Source: Helicobacter felistomachi (lineage in GTDB: Bacteria > Campylobacterota > Campylobacteria > Campylobacterales > Helicobacteraceae). From it: a DNA stretch of 64,000 bases. A program made the translations under genes and the position numbers. Under the pieces are notes generated by a model that saw nothing but the letters and a program-made list of their open reading frames with translations, had not been told where the DNA came from and did no database searches. The DNA is taken from NCBI RefSeq assembly GCF_030296895.1, contig NZ_AP028022.1, positions 310,001-374,000 of the forward strand. Reading direction: 5' to 3'. Shown piece by piece: positions 9,164 through 20,291 of the stretch; position 1 is the stretch's first letter, and each line of letters starts with the position of its first letter.

Positions 9164-9495
9164 ACACAAGAGGGCAACTTGCCGAGGATTTGGCGTGTGT
9201 CTATTTGCAAAAGCAGGGGTGCAAGATTCTTTGCCGTAACTTTTACAGCTCTTTTGGTGAGATCGACATTGTTGCCACCAAAGATGGGGTGTTGCACTTT
9301 GTAGAGGTCAAATGCCGCCGTAAAGACGTGCCCATTTATGCCATCACGCCCAAGAAACTAGAGAAAATCCAAAAGACCATCGCCGTGTATTTACAAGAGA
9401 ACCCGAGCGACCTGCCCTTTTGCATAGACGCGCTCACACTGCAGGGAGAGTTACCAAACTGCCACATTGAATGGCTACAAAACATTGGATTTTGA
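9160..9495 (+). CDS. YraN/UPF0102 family endonuclease-like protein
   Basis: A 111-residue protein with the PD-(D/E)XK-like core of the UPF0102 family: 'GQLAEDLACVYLQKQG', then 'FGEIDIVATKDGVLHFVEVK', in which Glu, Asp and the EVK strand form the predicted nuclease site. Substrate unknown; the family often sits near replication and repair genes. I take ATG 9160, which overlaps the hom stop (ATGA), and reject an upstream in-frame reading from 9052 that lies inside hom. Confidence 0.88.
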   Translation: MNTRGQLAEDLACVYLQKQGCKILCRNFYSSFGEIDIVATKDGVLHFVEVKCRRKDVPIYAITPKKLEKIQKTIAVYLQENPSDLPFCIDALTLQGELPNCHIEWLQNIGF

Positions 9496-9523
9496 GTTTA
9501 AAGGCAAGCGCAACAATCCATGT

Positions 9524-9529
9524 TATAAT
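9524..9529 (+). promoter_or_regulatory. -10 box upstream of trxA
   Basis: TATAAT ending 31 nt before the trxA ATG, in an AT-rich stretch. The trxA-trxB-dapB genes can therefore be expressed apart from hom-yraN. A strong AGGAG Shine-Dalgarno follows at 9551-9555. Confidence 0.6.
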
Positions 9530-9560
9530 ACAGGCCCAACTTAAAAATTTAGGAGAATTG

Positions 9561-9878
9561 ATGTCTGGTTACATTGAATTAACAAACGAAAATTTTGATA
9601 TAGAAACCAAAGAGGGGGCGGTGATCGTAGACTTTTGGGCACCTTGGTGCGGCCCTTGTAAAATGCTCTCGCCCATCATCGACGAGCTTACTGGGGAGTA
9701 TGCCGGCCGGGCGAAAGTTTGTAAAGTAAATACAGACGAACAAGAGGAATTGGCCGCAAGACATGGCATCCGCAGCATCCCCACCATTTTATACATGAAA
9801 GATGGCGAAGTCGTGAATCAAACCGTGGGGGCGCTCTCTAAACAATCTTTAAAGGACCACATTGACAAGCTCCTCTAA
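9561..9878 (+). CDS. trxA: Thioredoxin
   Basis: A 105-residue cytoplasmic dithiol reductant. The active site '[13 protein letters not shown]' has the WCGPC motif, and the cis-proline loop is '[16 protein letters not shown]'. ATG 9561 is set by AGGAG six bases upstream and by homology; an earlier in-frame TTG would add a leader that thioredoxins lack. The next gene, trxB, encodes its reductase and overlaps by 17 nt, giving the complete NADPH-thioredoxin couple used for antioxidant defence and ribonucleotide reduction. Confidence 0.97.
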   Translation: MSGYIELTNENFDIETKEGAVIVDFWAPWCGPCKMLSPIIDELTGEYAGRAKVCKVNTDEQEELAARHGIRSIPTILYMKDGEVVNQTVGALSKQSLKDHIDKLL

Positions 9879-10821
9879 CACACTGCTAGATCTAGCGATC
9901 ATCGGTGGGGGTCCTGCGGGGCTAAGTGCCGGGCTTTACGCCACGAGGGGGGGGCTTAAGGAGGTGGTGTTGTTTGAAAAGGGCGCACCTGGAGGGCAGA
10001 TCACTTTTAGCAGTGAGATTGAAAACTACCCCGGGGTGCGTGAAGTGGTGAGTGGTTTGGACTTCATGCAGCCTTGGCAAGAGCAGTGTTTCCGCTTTGG
10101 ACTGAAACACGAAATGGCTTTGGTTACACAAATCAAACCACATGGGGCGCATTTTGCGATTCACACCGATGAAAATAAAGTTTTTCACACCAAAAGCGTG
10201 ATTGTGGCCACGGGTGGTAGGCCTAAAAAGGCGGGCGTGAAGGGCGAGGACACATTTTGGGGCAATGGGGTGAGCACTTGTGCGACCTGCGATGGCTTTT
10301 TTTACAAAAATAAAGAGGTGGCAGTTTTGGGCGGGGGCGACACCGCCCTAGAGGAAGCCTTGTATCTAACCAAACTCTGTGCCAAGGTCTATCTCATCCA
10401 CCGCCGCGACACCTTCCGCGCCGCCCCCATCACCCTAGAAAAAGCCAAAAAACACCCTAAGATTGAGTTTTTGACCCCAGCTGTCATTGAAGAAATCAAG
10501 GGCAGCTCAGGTGGAGTCAGTGCCGTTGTGTTTAAAAACACCCACACGGGCGTGGTGAAGGAACTTGCCGTGTCTGGAGTTTTTATCTTTGTGGGCTATG
10601 AGATCAACAACGAAGTGTTGAAACAAGACGACCAAGACATGCTGTGTGCATGCGATCCTTATGGGGCCATTGAAGTGGATTTAGCGATGAAAACAAGCGT
10701 GAAGGGGTTGTTTGCCGCCGGAGATGTACGCACACAAGCGGCCAAACAAGTGGTCTGTGCGGCTGGGGACGGTGCCACTGCTGCGCTCTCGGCCCTTGCT
10801 TATTTGGAGGAGCATTCTTAG
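9862..10821 (+). CDS. trxB: Thioredoxin reductase
   Basis: A 319-residue low-molecular-weight thioredoxin reductase, an FAD/NADPH flavoenzyme that recycles TrxA. The FAD-binding '[20 protein letters not shown]', the redox-active '[10 protein letters not shown]' (CATC), the NADPH-binding '[14 protein letters not shown]' and the C-terminal FAD motif 'GLFAAGDVR' are present in order. The start is a TTG at 9862 behind AAAGGA, inside the trxA coding sequence; no ATG is available near the conserved N-terminus. The stop overlaps the dapB GTG (TAGTG). Confidence 0.96.
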   Translation: MTSSSNTLLDLAIIGGGPAGLSAGLYATRGGLKEVVLFEKGAPGGQITFSSEIENYPGVREVVSGLDFMQPWQEQCFRFGLKHEMALVTQIKPHGAHFAIHTDENKVFHTKSVIVATGGRPKKAGVKGEDTFWGNGVSTCATCDGFFYKNKEVAVLGGGDTALEEALYLTKLCAKVYLIHRRDTFRAAPITLEKAKKHPKIEFLTPAVIEEIKGSSGGVSAVVFKNTHTGVVKELAVSGVFIFVGYEINNEVLKQDDQDMLCACDPYGAIEVDLAMKTSVKGLFAAGDVRTQAAKQVVCAAGDGATAALSALAYLEEHS

Positions 10822-11594
10822 TGCAACAATTACAAGTAGGGATTTTTGGGGCGAGTGGAAAAGTCGGGGGCTTGCTCGCCAAAGAGATACACAAACACCC
10901 CCACCTGGCCCTATCCAGCGTCTTTTTGCGTCAAAACTTGAGCCTGCAACTCGCTCAAGTCTTGCCGCAAGAAACTTTTGTAACAAACAATGCCGAACAA
11001 TTTCTCGAGCATTGCCAGCTTGTCATAGACTTCTCTTCGCCCAAAGCCTTAGACATGCTTTTATCTGCCTTGCTGGTAAACCCATTGCCCCTTGTGTGCG
11101 GCACAACGGGACTGCAAGAGCAATGGCAAGTTTTAGCAGAACTGAGCCAAAAAGTCCCCGTTTTATACGCATCTAACATGTCGCTGGGCGTGGCGGTTTT
11201 AAACGAAGTGGTTGGGGCGGTGGCTAAGAATTTAGAGCACGCCGACATTGAAATCACAGAGATCCACCACCGTTATAAGAAAGATGCGCCCAGTGGAACG
11301 GCCCTTACTTTGGGGCAAACCTGCGCCCACGCTAGGGGTGTGGACTTTAAAGAAGTGTGCCAAGAACATAGAGAGGGCTCAAGAAAAGAGAGCGAAATCG
11401 GCTTCGCAAGCCTACGTGCGGGCGATGTCGTGGGCAGGCACACCGTAGGCTTTTACTTGGATGGGGAGTATTTGGAGCTCAGCCACACCGCCACAGACCG
11501 CAACATCTTTGCTAAGGGCGCACTAGAAGCGGCCAAGTGGCTTTCCGTCCAAAAACCTGGGCTTTATAACATCCAAGACATTTACCGCTCTTAA
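10821..11594 (+). CDS. dapB: 4-hydroxy-tetrahydrodipicolinate reductase
   Basis: DapB makes tetrahydrodipicolinate for lysine and diaminopimelate (peptidoglycan) synthesis. The 257-residue protein has the dinucleotide motif 'GIFGASGKVGGLLA', 'CGTTGLQEQ', and the active-site signature 'EIHHRYKKDAPSGTAL' (His-His, Lys, DAPSGT). The GTG start at 10821 shares a base with the trxB stop, so it is translationally coupled to the thioredoxin genes. It closes the hom-to-dapB cluster, linking two branches of aspartate-family metabolism with redox genes. Confidence 0.95.
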   Translation: MQQLQVGIFGASGKVGGLLAKEIHKHPHLALSSVFLRQNLSLQLAQVLPQETFVTNNAEQFLEHCQLVIDFSSPKALDMLLSALLVNPLPLVCGTTGLQEQWQVLAELSQKVPVLYASNMSLGVAVLNEVVGAVAKNLEHADIEITEIHHRYKKDAPSGTALTLGQTCAHARGVDFKEVCQEHREGSRKESEIGFASLRAGDVVGRHTVGFYLDGEYLELSHTATDRNIFAKGALEAAKWLSVQKPGLYNIQDIYRS

Positions 11595-12087
11595 GGGACG
11601 TGCACTCATCACATAGAGTGCTGCAACAGAAGACTAGAGGCGCAAACTTGCGCTTGGGCTGAATTTATACGTTTGCTTTGGGTGCTGGTGCTGCAAGGCA
11701 AAAATCTTAAACACCACAAACCCGCCCGTTCTCTTGCTAAAGAAACCCACAACCAAAGCATAAAAGCGGTTTTTAAGTATTTTGTCTTTTGTTTAATGCA
11801 TCCTATAGCACTAATTCTCAATATATCTGTTTCATTAAGTAAAACGCTCTCTTTTTATTGCCAATAAAAAAATGACCTCTAAAACTTCCCATGGGTATCG
11901 CCCATTTTGAGGCTATGGATAAAAAATATATTGAAATCAAATCCGTTTAGATTTTGGACTCTCATAAGACTGTAGATTTGGCTTATAAGCACGCCAATTT
12001 GCCACAGCACTGAGACTCAAAAGAATCAGCGTAATTTTACACAAATGTTTGTTAATTTTTCACACTAAACCCCATAAGGAAATTGAT
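11595..12087. other. Intergenic, AT-richer stretch without a convincing gene
   Basis: About 490 nt between dapB and the orphan secreted protein. Short frames on both strands (for example minus 11609-11821) lack ribosome sites and recognisable domains. Two inverted repeats are visible: an imperfect stem at 11876-11913 enclosing ATGGG-TATCG-CCCAT, and the AT-rich TTTATTG/CAATAAA near 11854-11868. Either could be a weak terminator for dapB. The stretch is visibly richer in A/T than its surroundings and may hold decayed coding sequence that I cannot identify. Confidence 0.5.
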
Positions 12088-12639
12088 ATGAAAAAAAATA
12101 GTACCATTTGGTTAAACATACTGGTCGCTTTTGCTCTAACACCCTATGCCAATGCCCAACCATTAAAATTTGCCGTATCACTCACACACAGCACATTTTT
12201 TAAGCCCGGGCAGCTCAGAATTGTTTCTGAGAACAATTTTCCCGTGATCATCACAAACATCATACTCAACGGGGGCAGTTCTTGCAAATTACCCAACGAT
12301 TTTGAGGCTTTAGGCGAAGAAATAAAGGGGGCAAGAAAAGACATCGACGCAAACACAGAGGCACAAGACACAGAGGAGGATTACCACAGATTTAGAGGAC
12401 TTATTGATCTCTACCAACAAGGTGTTCTCGAGCACCAACAACACCTCTTGCGCCTACAGCAGACCTACCAAGCACTGCAGACAAATCATGCGCAAAACAA
12501 CCGCATCCAATTTTGGCGCCCCCTAAAAACATGGCAAGCCTTTGAGACACCCAACCCCTGTAAACCCACACAACTCAGGAGCATCACGATCGAAACGCTC
12601 AAAAACGGCGCAACCACCTATGATCTAAATTTTAGATGA
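12088..12639 (+). CDS. Orphan putative secreted protein with coiled-coil centre
   Basis: 183 residues starting at ATG 12088 behind AAGGA. Residues 1-24 form a classical signal peptide ending 'PYANAQ'. The mature part begins with a beta-like segment (FAVSLTHSTFFKPGQLRIV). A charged, Gln-rich helical centre follows (about residues 75-145, EEIKGARKDIDANTEAQDTE and QQHLLRLQQTYQALQ), then a C-terminal beta-like tail. Two Cys (SSCKLP and NPCKPT) might form a disulphide. I do not recognise the family. It is alone on its strand and convergent with namA, in an AT-richer patch, which suggests acquired or fast-evolving DNA. Confidence 0.65.
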   Translation: MKKNSTIWLNILVAFALTPYANAQPLKFAVSLTHSTFFKPGQLRIVSENNFPVIITNIILNGGSSCKLPNDFEALGEEIKGARKDIDANTEAQDTEEDYHRFRGLIDLYQQGVLEHQQHLLRLQQTYQALQTNHAQNNRIQFWRPLKTWQAFETPNPCKPTQLRSITIETLKNGATTYDLNFR

Positions 12640-12645
12640 TCTTCA

Positions 12646-13656
12646 CTACAAATGCACCATCCTAGCATAGGGTTTGGGGATTTCGATCTCTTGGCCCAAG
12701 CTCAGGGCCGCATTAAAGCACCAAAAGGGGTTTTTCAACAAAGCCCGCGCTAAATAGATGGCATCCACGACCTGACTACCCACTAATCTTTGCGCCATTT
12801 TGGGCTCTTCAAGAGCACCACCTCCGATGGTGGGCTTGCCTAAAGCGTCTCTTAAATAACCAGCACCAGAAATTTGGTAGCCCGGATACACTTTAATAGG
12901 CGCTTCCACCACGCCTCCACTGCTGACATTGAGGGCATCGTAAAGAGAGTCTAAAGGTTCTAAAAGTTGGGCTATTTTTTCAGGGGTGTTGCCCTGTTTA
13001 TGGTAGTCTGTGGCAGACACGCGCACAGTGAGGGGTAGGTCTATGGTCTCTCTTAGGCTCTCTAGGATTTCTTGTAAAATCAATGCCCGATTTTTGCCAT
13101 AGGCATCATTTCTATGGTTGCTTAAGGGGGATAAAAAGCTGCTGAGTAAATAGCCGTGTGCGGCGTGGACTTCTAACGCGTCAAAGCCCGCTTGCTTTGC
13201 CCTTAAACCCGCTTGTTTAAAGTCCAAGATCACTTGCCTTATGTCGCTTGTATCCATTTCTTTAGGTGTGGCGTAAGATTCGTTAAAACGCAAAGCAGAC
13301 GGGGCTAAAAGGGGTGTGTCTTTAAGAGTGCCTTTTCTGCCCGCATGCCCGATTTGCAAAGCCACTTTAGAGCCGTATTTGTGGCACTCTTTGACAATCT
13401 TAGCTAAACCTTCTATGTGCTTGTCTTCATAAATGCCTAAATCTTCGCTAGAAATGCGCCCATTGGCACTCACCGCCGCCACTTCAAAGATGATTAAGCC
13501 CACTTGTCCGATCGCCCGGCTCACATAATGGTAAGTGTGCCAGTCATTAACATGCCCATCGCGCGCGCTGTACTGATCCATAGGTGCCATCACCACGCGG
13601 TTTTTTAACTCTAAATCCTTGATTTTCCAAGGGCTAAACAATAAAGTTTTATCCAT
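12646..13656 (-). CDS. namA: Old yellow enzyme family NADPH dehydrogenase (YqjM/NamA-like)
   Basis: A 336-residue FMN-dependent ene-reductase of the YqjM class: 'LKNRVVMAPMDQYSARDG', 'ALQIGHAGRKG', the substrate-anchoring pair in 'EVHAAHGYLLSSFLSPLSN', 'RNDAYG' and the FMN-phosphate region 'IGGGALEEP..VDAIYLARALL'. The redox-tuning Cys of YqjM (PMCMYS) is Asp here (PMDQYS). It reduces activated C=C bonds of electrophiles; the physiological substrate is unknown. Its start overlaps the end of the pseudouridine-synthase gene by 8 nt. Confidence 0.9.
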   Translation of the reverse strand: MDKTLLFSPWKIKDLELKNRVVMAPMDQYSARDGHVNDWHTYHYVSRAIGQVGLIIFEVAAVSANGRISSEDLGIYEDKHIEGLAKIVKECHKYGSKVALQIGHAGRKGTLKDTPLLAPSALRFNESYATPKEMDTSDIRQVILDFKQAGLRAKQAGFDALEVHAAHGYLLSSFLSPLSNHRNDAYGKNRALILQEILESLRETIDLPLTVRVSATDYHKQGNTPEKIAQLLEPLDSLYDALNVSSGGVVEAPIKVYPGYQISGAGYLRDALGKPTIGGGALEEPKMAQRLVGSQVVDAIYLARALLKNPFWCFNAALSLGQEIEIPKPYARMVHL

Positions 13657-14413
13657 TTTCTTCTCCTAGTTGGTTTAAAAAGGCGTGTAAATGCTTATAC
13701 TCTTTCGCATTTAAATAGCGGGTCTTGCCTACGGGCAAGGCGTTTAAAGACACAAAGCCAAAGCTCACCCGCTTTAAGTCCAAAACCTCTCGTTTAAAAT
13801 GCCCGAAAAAACGGCGCAACTCTCTATTACGCCCCTCTTGCAAGGTGAGCTTGAGCTTGGAGTAATTGCGGCCACTTTTAAGCACGCTGGCTTGCATGGG
13901 GGCAATGTGGATGGTTTCTACACGACTCTTTTGGTGTGCGCCCTCTTTGCTGGTGGTTTCTAAGCCCTCTTCAAAGGCATCACACATGGCTTGTGTTATG
14001 CTCCCATTGATTTTCACCAAATAGGTACGCTCTAAGTGGCTATGCATCAAAGCATCCACGACCTTTTTACTGTCGCTCAAAAGCAACAGCCCCATAGACG
14101 CGTAATCTAGCCGTCCTATGGGGGTGAAGTGCTGAAACTTGCCCTCTAGGCTGTCAAAAATGACCTTGCGCCCCCGATCGTCTATGCGGCTCACCAGCTC
14201 GCCTTTAGGCTTGTGATAGACGATTACGGTGTAATGCTCTTGCTTTTTGATCTTTAGCAACTTGTCATCTACAAAGATTTTATCGTGGGGGTGAAAGGGT
14301 GTGGTGAAAGTGGCTTTGGTGTGTTTGACTTTCACCCGCCCCTGGGCGATCAAAGCATCGGCAACACGGCGCGAACAGGGGATGTTGTGGGCTAAGAATT
14401 GGTTTAAACGCAT
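13649..14413 (-). CDS. RluB/RsuA-family pseudouridine synthase
   Basis: 254 residues. An N-terminal S4 RNA-binding domain (MRLNQFLAHNIPCSRRVADA) precedes a TruB/RsuA-type catalytic domain with 'VIVYHKPKGELVS', the catalytic Asp motif 'PIGRLDYASMGLLLLS' and 'LQEGRNRELRRFFGH'. It isomerises uridine in rRNA; the exact subunit and position (RluB-, RluE- or RsuA-like) cannot be fixed by eye. ATG 14413 shares its first base with the dnaE stop (TAATG), so it is coupled to the replicase gene, as in H. pylori (HP1459-HP1460 from memory). Confidence 0.9.
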   Translation of the reverse strand: MRLNQFLAHNIPCSRRVADALIAQGRVKVKHTKATFTTPFHPHDKIFVDDKLLKIKKQEHYTVIVYHKPKGELVSRIDDRGRKVIFDSLEGKFQHFTPIGRLDYASMGLLLLSDSKKVVDALMHSHLERTYLVKINGSITQAMCDAFEEGLETTSKEGAHQKSRVETIHIAPMQASVLKSGRNYSKLKLTLQEGRNRELRRFFGHFKREVLDLKRVSFGFVSLNALPVGKTRYLNAKEYKHLHAFLNQLGEENG

Positions 14414-17400
14414 TAATTATCCAGCCATTGGTAGGTTTTAAAATTCTCTTTGATCGTGGTGTTGACTTTAAAGGCGGTGTTGAAGCGTAGGCGTTTGTTT
14501 TGCTCGTAGAAAACCACGGACAGCGCACGGTTGCCCTTGTGGCTTGTGGCCGCTTCTTTGAGCCTAGAAAACAAGTCTAAAGACACGCTGGTGTCGAGCA
14601 CAATGGATAGGGGGATGTGCTGTTCGTCTTGGTGTCCGATCACGCAAGAACTCGGGTTATCGCTAAAGTCCTTGACGATGTCTACGGGCTGTGTGTCCTC
14701 TGTGTCCTCTTTTTGGGCTTTGTAGCGCACTTTGGGGATTTTGACCTGTTTGATGTTCTCAAAGGTGTCGATCTCTAAAAGACGCAAGCGGGCAACTTCC
14801 TCTTGCTCCTCAATCTTACACTTAAAAGCGAGGGGCAATTCCATGTCTAGCTGGTCTAGGGCGTTTAGTTGTTTTTCAAACAACATCAACTCAAAACGCC
14901 CCGAGAAATCCACGATCGCCGCCTCGCCATAGGGCTTGCCGCTGTTTTTGCCTATTTTGCGTTTGACATCTAAGACCTTGCCGATAAACACCGCTGACGA
15001 GCCGATCTCCATGCGGGCAATATCCACGCTCTTAGCCACATTTTTCAGGCTCTTGATCGCATCTTTAAACGCGTCTAAAGGGTGCCCTGAAAAATAAAGC
15101 CCCATGCACTCGTATTCGTGGTTTAAAAGCGTGTTGGCATCAAATTCCTCATAAATCTTTAAATCCAAATGCGCCTTTTCTAATTCTTCGCTAGACATGT
15201 TAGCAAACAGCCCCACACTCATTTGGGCGTTGCTCTTGTCTTTCCTACGTCCTTCATCACAAATCGCGTCTAAATTCTCCAGCATGGTGCGGCGGTTGTA
15301 GCCCAGCCCGTCTAAACTCCCCGATTTGACTAAGGGCTCTAAAATGCGCTTGCTGAACTTAGAAAAATCAATTTTGCTAATCAAATCCTCTAGGCTACTA
15401 AAATTGCCGTGTTTTTCACGGATTTCCACCAAAGTGCCTAGCGGTCCCTCGCCCGCCCCCTTGATCGCCTCCAGCCCAAAAACAATGACCTTTTCGCCCT
15501 TTGCATCCTCCACCTTAAACTGCACATCGGAGGTATTGACATGGGGGCGTTCCACCTTGATCCCCATAGAGCTTGCCTCTTCTACATAGTAAGCCACCGA
15601 CTCAATGTGGCGGCACTCGCTGCTGAGCATCGCCGCCATGAACTCGTGCTTGTAGTGGGTTTTTAAATAGGCGGTTTGAAAAGTCAGCATCGCATAGGCG
15701 GCGGAGTGGGACTTGTTGAAGCCATAGCCAGCAAATTTCACGATTAAGTCAAACAACTCGCCCGCCTTTTGGCTGTCAAAATTATTTTTGATCGCCCCTT
15801 GCACGAATTTGGCTTTATTGTCCGCCATGATCTGTGCGTCCTTTTTGCCCATCGCACGGCGGATCAAATCCGCCTCCCCCAAAGAAAAGCCCGCAATGGT
15901 TTGCACGATTTGCATGACTTGCTCTTGATACACGATCGTGCCGTAAGTGGGGCGTAAAATGGGCTCTAGTGCGTCAAACATGTAGGTGATCGGGGCACTG
16001 CCATGTTTGCGATTGACAAAGTCATCGACCATGCCAGACTCCATAGGGCCGGGGCGACCCAGCGCAATGATCGCAATGATGTCCTCAAAACTAGAAGGGC
16101 GTAGCCGTTTGTTTAAGGTTTGGAACATGCCAGACTCGATTTGGAAGATCCCCACCGTGTTGCCCTCTTGGATCGTGGCATAGACTTTTGGGTCGTCCAT
16201 ATCCACACTCAAAAAGTCGATCTTTTTGTGGCTGTATTTTTCAATGATCTTTAGAGCATCGTGGATCACCGTGAGCGTTTTTAACCCCAAAAAGTCAAAC
16301 TTGATGAGATCAATGGCTTCTAGGTATTTCATGGAGTATTGCGTGACAATGCCCCCCGTGCGCTCACTCGTGTAAAGGGGGGATTTATACCAAAGTTCCC
16401 TTTCGCTATCCACCACCAAAGCGGCGGCGTGCTTACCTGCCGAGCGATTCAAATTTTCTAGACGCAAGGAAAAATCCCAAACTTGTTTAGCTAGCTGATC
16501 CCTCTCAATCAAGGCTTGGATTTTAGGCTCTAGCTCGAAGGCTTCTTGCAAGGTGATCCCTAGCCGATTGGGGATCAATTTTGCCATCTCATCGGCTTGT
16601 TTGTAGGGCATGTCCAGCACCCGTGCGACATCTCTAATCACGCCCTTAGCCAGCATTTTGTTGAAGGTGATCACTTGGGCGACATTGTATTTGCCGTATT
16701 TGGCGATCATATAATCGAGCATTTCGCCCCGCCGCCTTTGGCAAAAGTCGGTGTCAATATCGGGCATGCTCACCCGCTCGGGATTTAAGAAGCGCTCAAA
16801 GAGTAGATCGTATTTGAGCGGATCGATGTCCGTGATTTGCAAACAAAAGGCGACCAAACTGCCCGCCGCACTGCCCCGCCCGGGACCTACGGGGATATTG
16901 CTCTCTCTGGCGTGGCGGATAAAATCCCACACAATCAGCATGTAGCCCGCAAATTTCATGTCGCTGATGATTTTAATTTCGTATTCTAGCCGTTCGGTGT
17001 ATTTGGCGTGTTGGCTGGGCTCAACGATCTCTAGGCGTTTTTTAAGCCCCTCTCTAGCTTTGTGGGCAAAGTAGGCTTTATCGTCCTCAAAGTCCAGCCC
17101 TTCATTTTGGGCGTATTCTTTGGTGAATTTAAAACGGGGGGGGTGGGGGGGGTTGGTGTCGTTTTTGAGATCGATCTCTAAATGGCATTTGTCGGCGATC
17201 TCTTGGGTGTGCTCTAGGGCTTCGGGGATGTCGGCAAAGAGCCTTGCCATCTCTTGGGGAGTCTTGATATAAAACTCATGTACAGAGTGTTTGAGCCGTT
17301 CGGCGTCATTAAGGGTCTTGCCCATCGCCACACACATGGCGACTTCTTGGGCGCTCGCGTCCTCTTTGTTGGTGTAGTGGGTGTCATTTGTGGCGATGAG

Positions 17401-18021
17401 CTTAATGCCCGTTTCTTTGGAGAGTCTAATCACCTGTTCGTCAATGGCGAGTTGGTCGGCAATGCCATGGCGCATGATCTCCATATAAAAATCGTCCCCG
17501 AAAATGTCTTGGTATTCTAGGGCAATGCGTTTAGCCTCCTCATAGCCCTTTGCGCCGAATTTCTTATTACGGGGGTTTTGGTCGTTTAAATGCCAGTTGA
17601 TCTCGCCTTGTAGGCATGCGCTCGAGCAGATGAGCCCCCTAGCGCGCTCTCTCAAAATCTTTTTATTGATACGGGGATAGTAATAAAACCCCTCTAAAAA
17701 GGCTTGGGAGCTCAAATACATGAGATTTTGGTAGCCCTCTTGGTCTTTGGCGTATAAACACAAATGGAAGCGTTGTCTGGATTGTTTGTCATTTAAAATT
17801 TCGGCGTTGTGTAGATAGGTTTCAATGCCGATGATGGGCTTGATCCCCTCTTTTTTCATGCAAGTGTAAAAGTCAATCGCGCCAAACATATTGCCATGGT
17901 CGGTCATGCTCACACTGGTCATGCCCAGCTCTTTGATCTTCTTGGCTAGGATTTTGATCTTGTTTGCGCCATCGAGCAAAGAATACTCGGTGTGTAGGTG
18001 TAAATGGGTGTAGTTTTGCAT
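14413..18021 (-). CDS. dnaE: DNA polymerase III alpha subunit
   Basis: The chromosomal replicase catalytic subunit, 1202 residues and apparently complete. The N-terminal PHP domain starts 'THLHLHTEYSLLDG'. The C-family polymerase active site shows 'GPGRGSAAGSLVAF' and the aspartate pair 'SMPDIDTDFCQRRRGEML', then 'NLNRSAGKHAAALVV' and 'FGYGFNKSHSAAYAMLTFQT' (here GYGFNKSH). A C-terminal OB-fold region follows (MEIGSSAVFIGKVLDVKRKI). No frameshift is seen, unlike many neighbours. First gene of dnaE-rluB-namA. Confidence 0.97.
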   Translation of the reverse strand: MQNYTHLHLHTEYSLLDGANKIKILAKKIKELGMTSVSMTDHGNMFGAIDFYTCMKKEGIKPIIGIETYLHNAEILNDKQSRQRFHLCLYAKDQEGYQNLMYLSSQAFLEGFYYYPRINKKILRERARGLICSSACLQGEINWHLNDQNPRNKKFGAKGYEEAKRIALEYQDIFGDDFYMEIMRHGIADQLAIDEQVIRLSKETGIKLIATNDTHYTNKEDASAQEVAMCVAMGKTLNDAERLKHSVHEFYIKTPQEMARLFADIPEALEHTQEIADKCHLEIDLKNDTNPPHPPRFKFTKEYAQNEGLDFEDDKAYFAHKAREGLKKRLEIVEPSQHAKYTERLEYEIKIISDMKFAGYMLIVWDFIRHARESNIPVGPGRGSAAGSLVAFCLQITDIDPLKYDLLFERFLNPERVSMPDIDTDFCQRRRGEMLDYMIAKYGKYNVAQVITFNKMLAKGVIRDVARVLDMPYKQADEMAKLIPNRLGITLQEAFELEPKIQALIERDQLAKQVWDFSLRLENLNRSAGKHAAALVVDSERELWYKSPLYTSERTGGIVTQYSMKYLEAIDLIKFDFLGLKTLTVIHDALKIIEKYSHKKIDFLSVDMDDPKVYATIQEGNTVGIFQIESGMFQTLNKRLRPSSFEDIIAIIALGRPGPMESGMVDDFVNRKHGSAPITYMFDALEPILRPTYGTIVYQEQVMQIVQTIAGFSLGEADLIRRAMGKKDAQIMADNKAKFVQGAIKNNFDSQKAGELFDLIVKFAGYGFNKSHSAAYAMLTFQTAYLKTHYKHEFMAAMLSSECRHIESVAYYVEEASSMGIKVERPHVNTSDVQFKVEDAKGEKVIVFGLEAIKGAGEGPLGTLVEIREKHGNFSSLEDLISKIDFSKFSKRILEPLVKSGSLDGLGYNRRTMLENLDAICDEGRRKDKSNAQMSVGLFANMSSEELEKAHLDLKIYEEFDANTLLNHEYECMGLYFSGHPLDAFKDAIKSLKNVAKSVDIARMEIGSSAVFIGKVLDVKRKIGKNSGKPYGEAAIVDFSGRFELMLFEKQLNALDQLDMELPLAFKCKIEEQEEVARLRLLEIDTFENIKQVKIPKVRYKAQKEDTEDTQPVDIVKDFSDNPSSCVIGHQDEQHIPLSIVLDTSVSLDLFSRLKEAATSHKGNRALSVVFYEQNKRLRFNTAFKVNTTIKENFKTYQWLDN

Positions 18022-18219
18022 GGGAATCCTTTAGCCCATACTATTACTATACAAGGGCTTAAAAATCAAAGGGCTAGGTTATGATGTTTGTAGCACAAGT
18101 TTTGGGATTTGAGTTTTTCTAAAAAACACGATTTTTTAAGTTAGTACAAAGCGTGCCACCTAAGTGAATTGCCCCCCTCCAAGCCCCCTCCAAAAAAAGG
18201 CAAAAAGCAAAGGCGAGGG

Positions 18220-19868
<1,649 letters not shown>

Positions 19869-19923
19869 CTAATCCTTTTAAAATTTTATAATAGTGGTTG
19901 GCGCGCCTTAGGCGCGCTGTCTT

Positions 19924-20268
19924 TTAGTGGTTGTGGCAGCAGTTGCCTTCGTGCTTGTGATCGCCCTTTTTATGTCCATGCTCATGCCCGTGGCAGCAAG
20001 AATCCACCACGCCCAGCACATCTTCCAGCTCTAAAACTATAAATTCCTTGCCCTCGAGCACGATTTCAGTCCCTTTGTATTTACCAAAAGCCACGACATC
20101 GCCTTCTTTAAGGCATTTACAATCCTCACCGATCTTGTGACTCACGGCTTTCACTACACCCATTTGGGGTTTTTCTTTCGCGTTGTCGGGGATGATGATC
20201 CCTGAAGCAGTTTTCTTTTCTTCCTCTAGTCTTTCAACCAGCACTCTTTCACCTAATGGTTTAAACAT
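19924..20268 (-). CDS. groES: Co-chaperonin GroES (HspA type) with metal-binding tail
   Basis: 114 residues. Residues 1-90 are an ordinary GroES ('[16 protein letters not shown]', '[14 protein letters not shown]', '[19 protein letters not shown]'). The last 26 residues are a His/Cys-rich extension ([20 protein letters not shown], ending NCCHNH). H. pylori HspA has a comparable tail that binds nickel and links chaperonin to urease and hydrogenase maturation; I infer the same here. Expressed from a strong promoter with a CIRCE operator about 24 nt upstream of the ATG. Confidence 0.97.
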   Translation of the reverse strand: MFKPLGERVLVERLEEEKKTASGIIIPDNAKEKPQMGVVKAVSHKIGEDCKCLKEGDVVAFGKYKGTEIVLEGKEFIVLELEDVLGVVDSCCHGHEHGHKKGDHKHEGNCCHNH

Positions 20269-20291
20269 AGGGTCTCCTCAAGTTACGAAAA

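Noticed and set aside
11609-11867. Two overlapping short frames on opposite strands in the dapB-orphan gap
   Set aside because: No ribosome binding site, no domain, and low-quality composition; not enough to call a gene.
11873-12040. Possible transposase remnant (MDKKYIEIKSV and later LDSHKTVDLAYKHANLP)
   Set aside because: Too short and interrupted by a stop; no terminal inverted repeats or target duplication seen.
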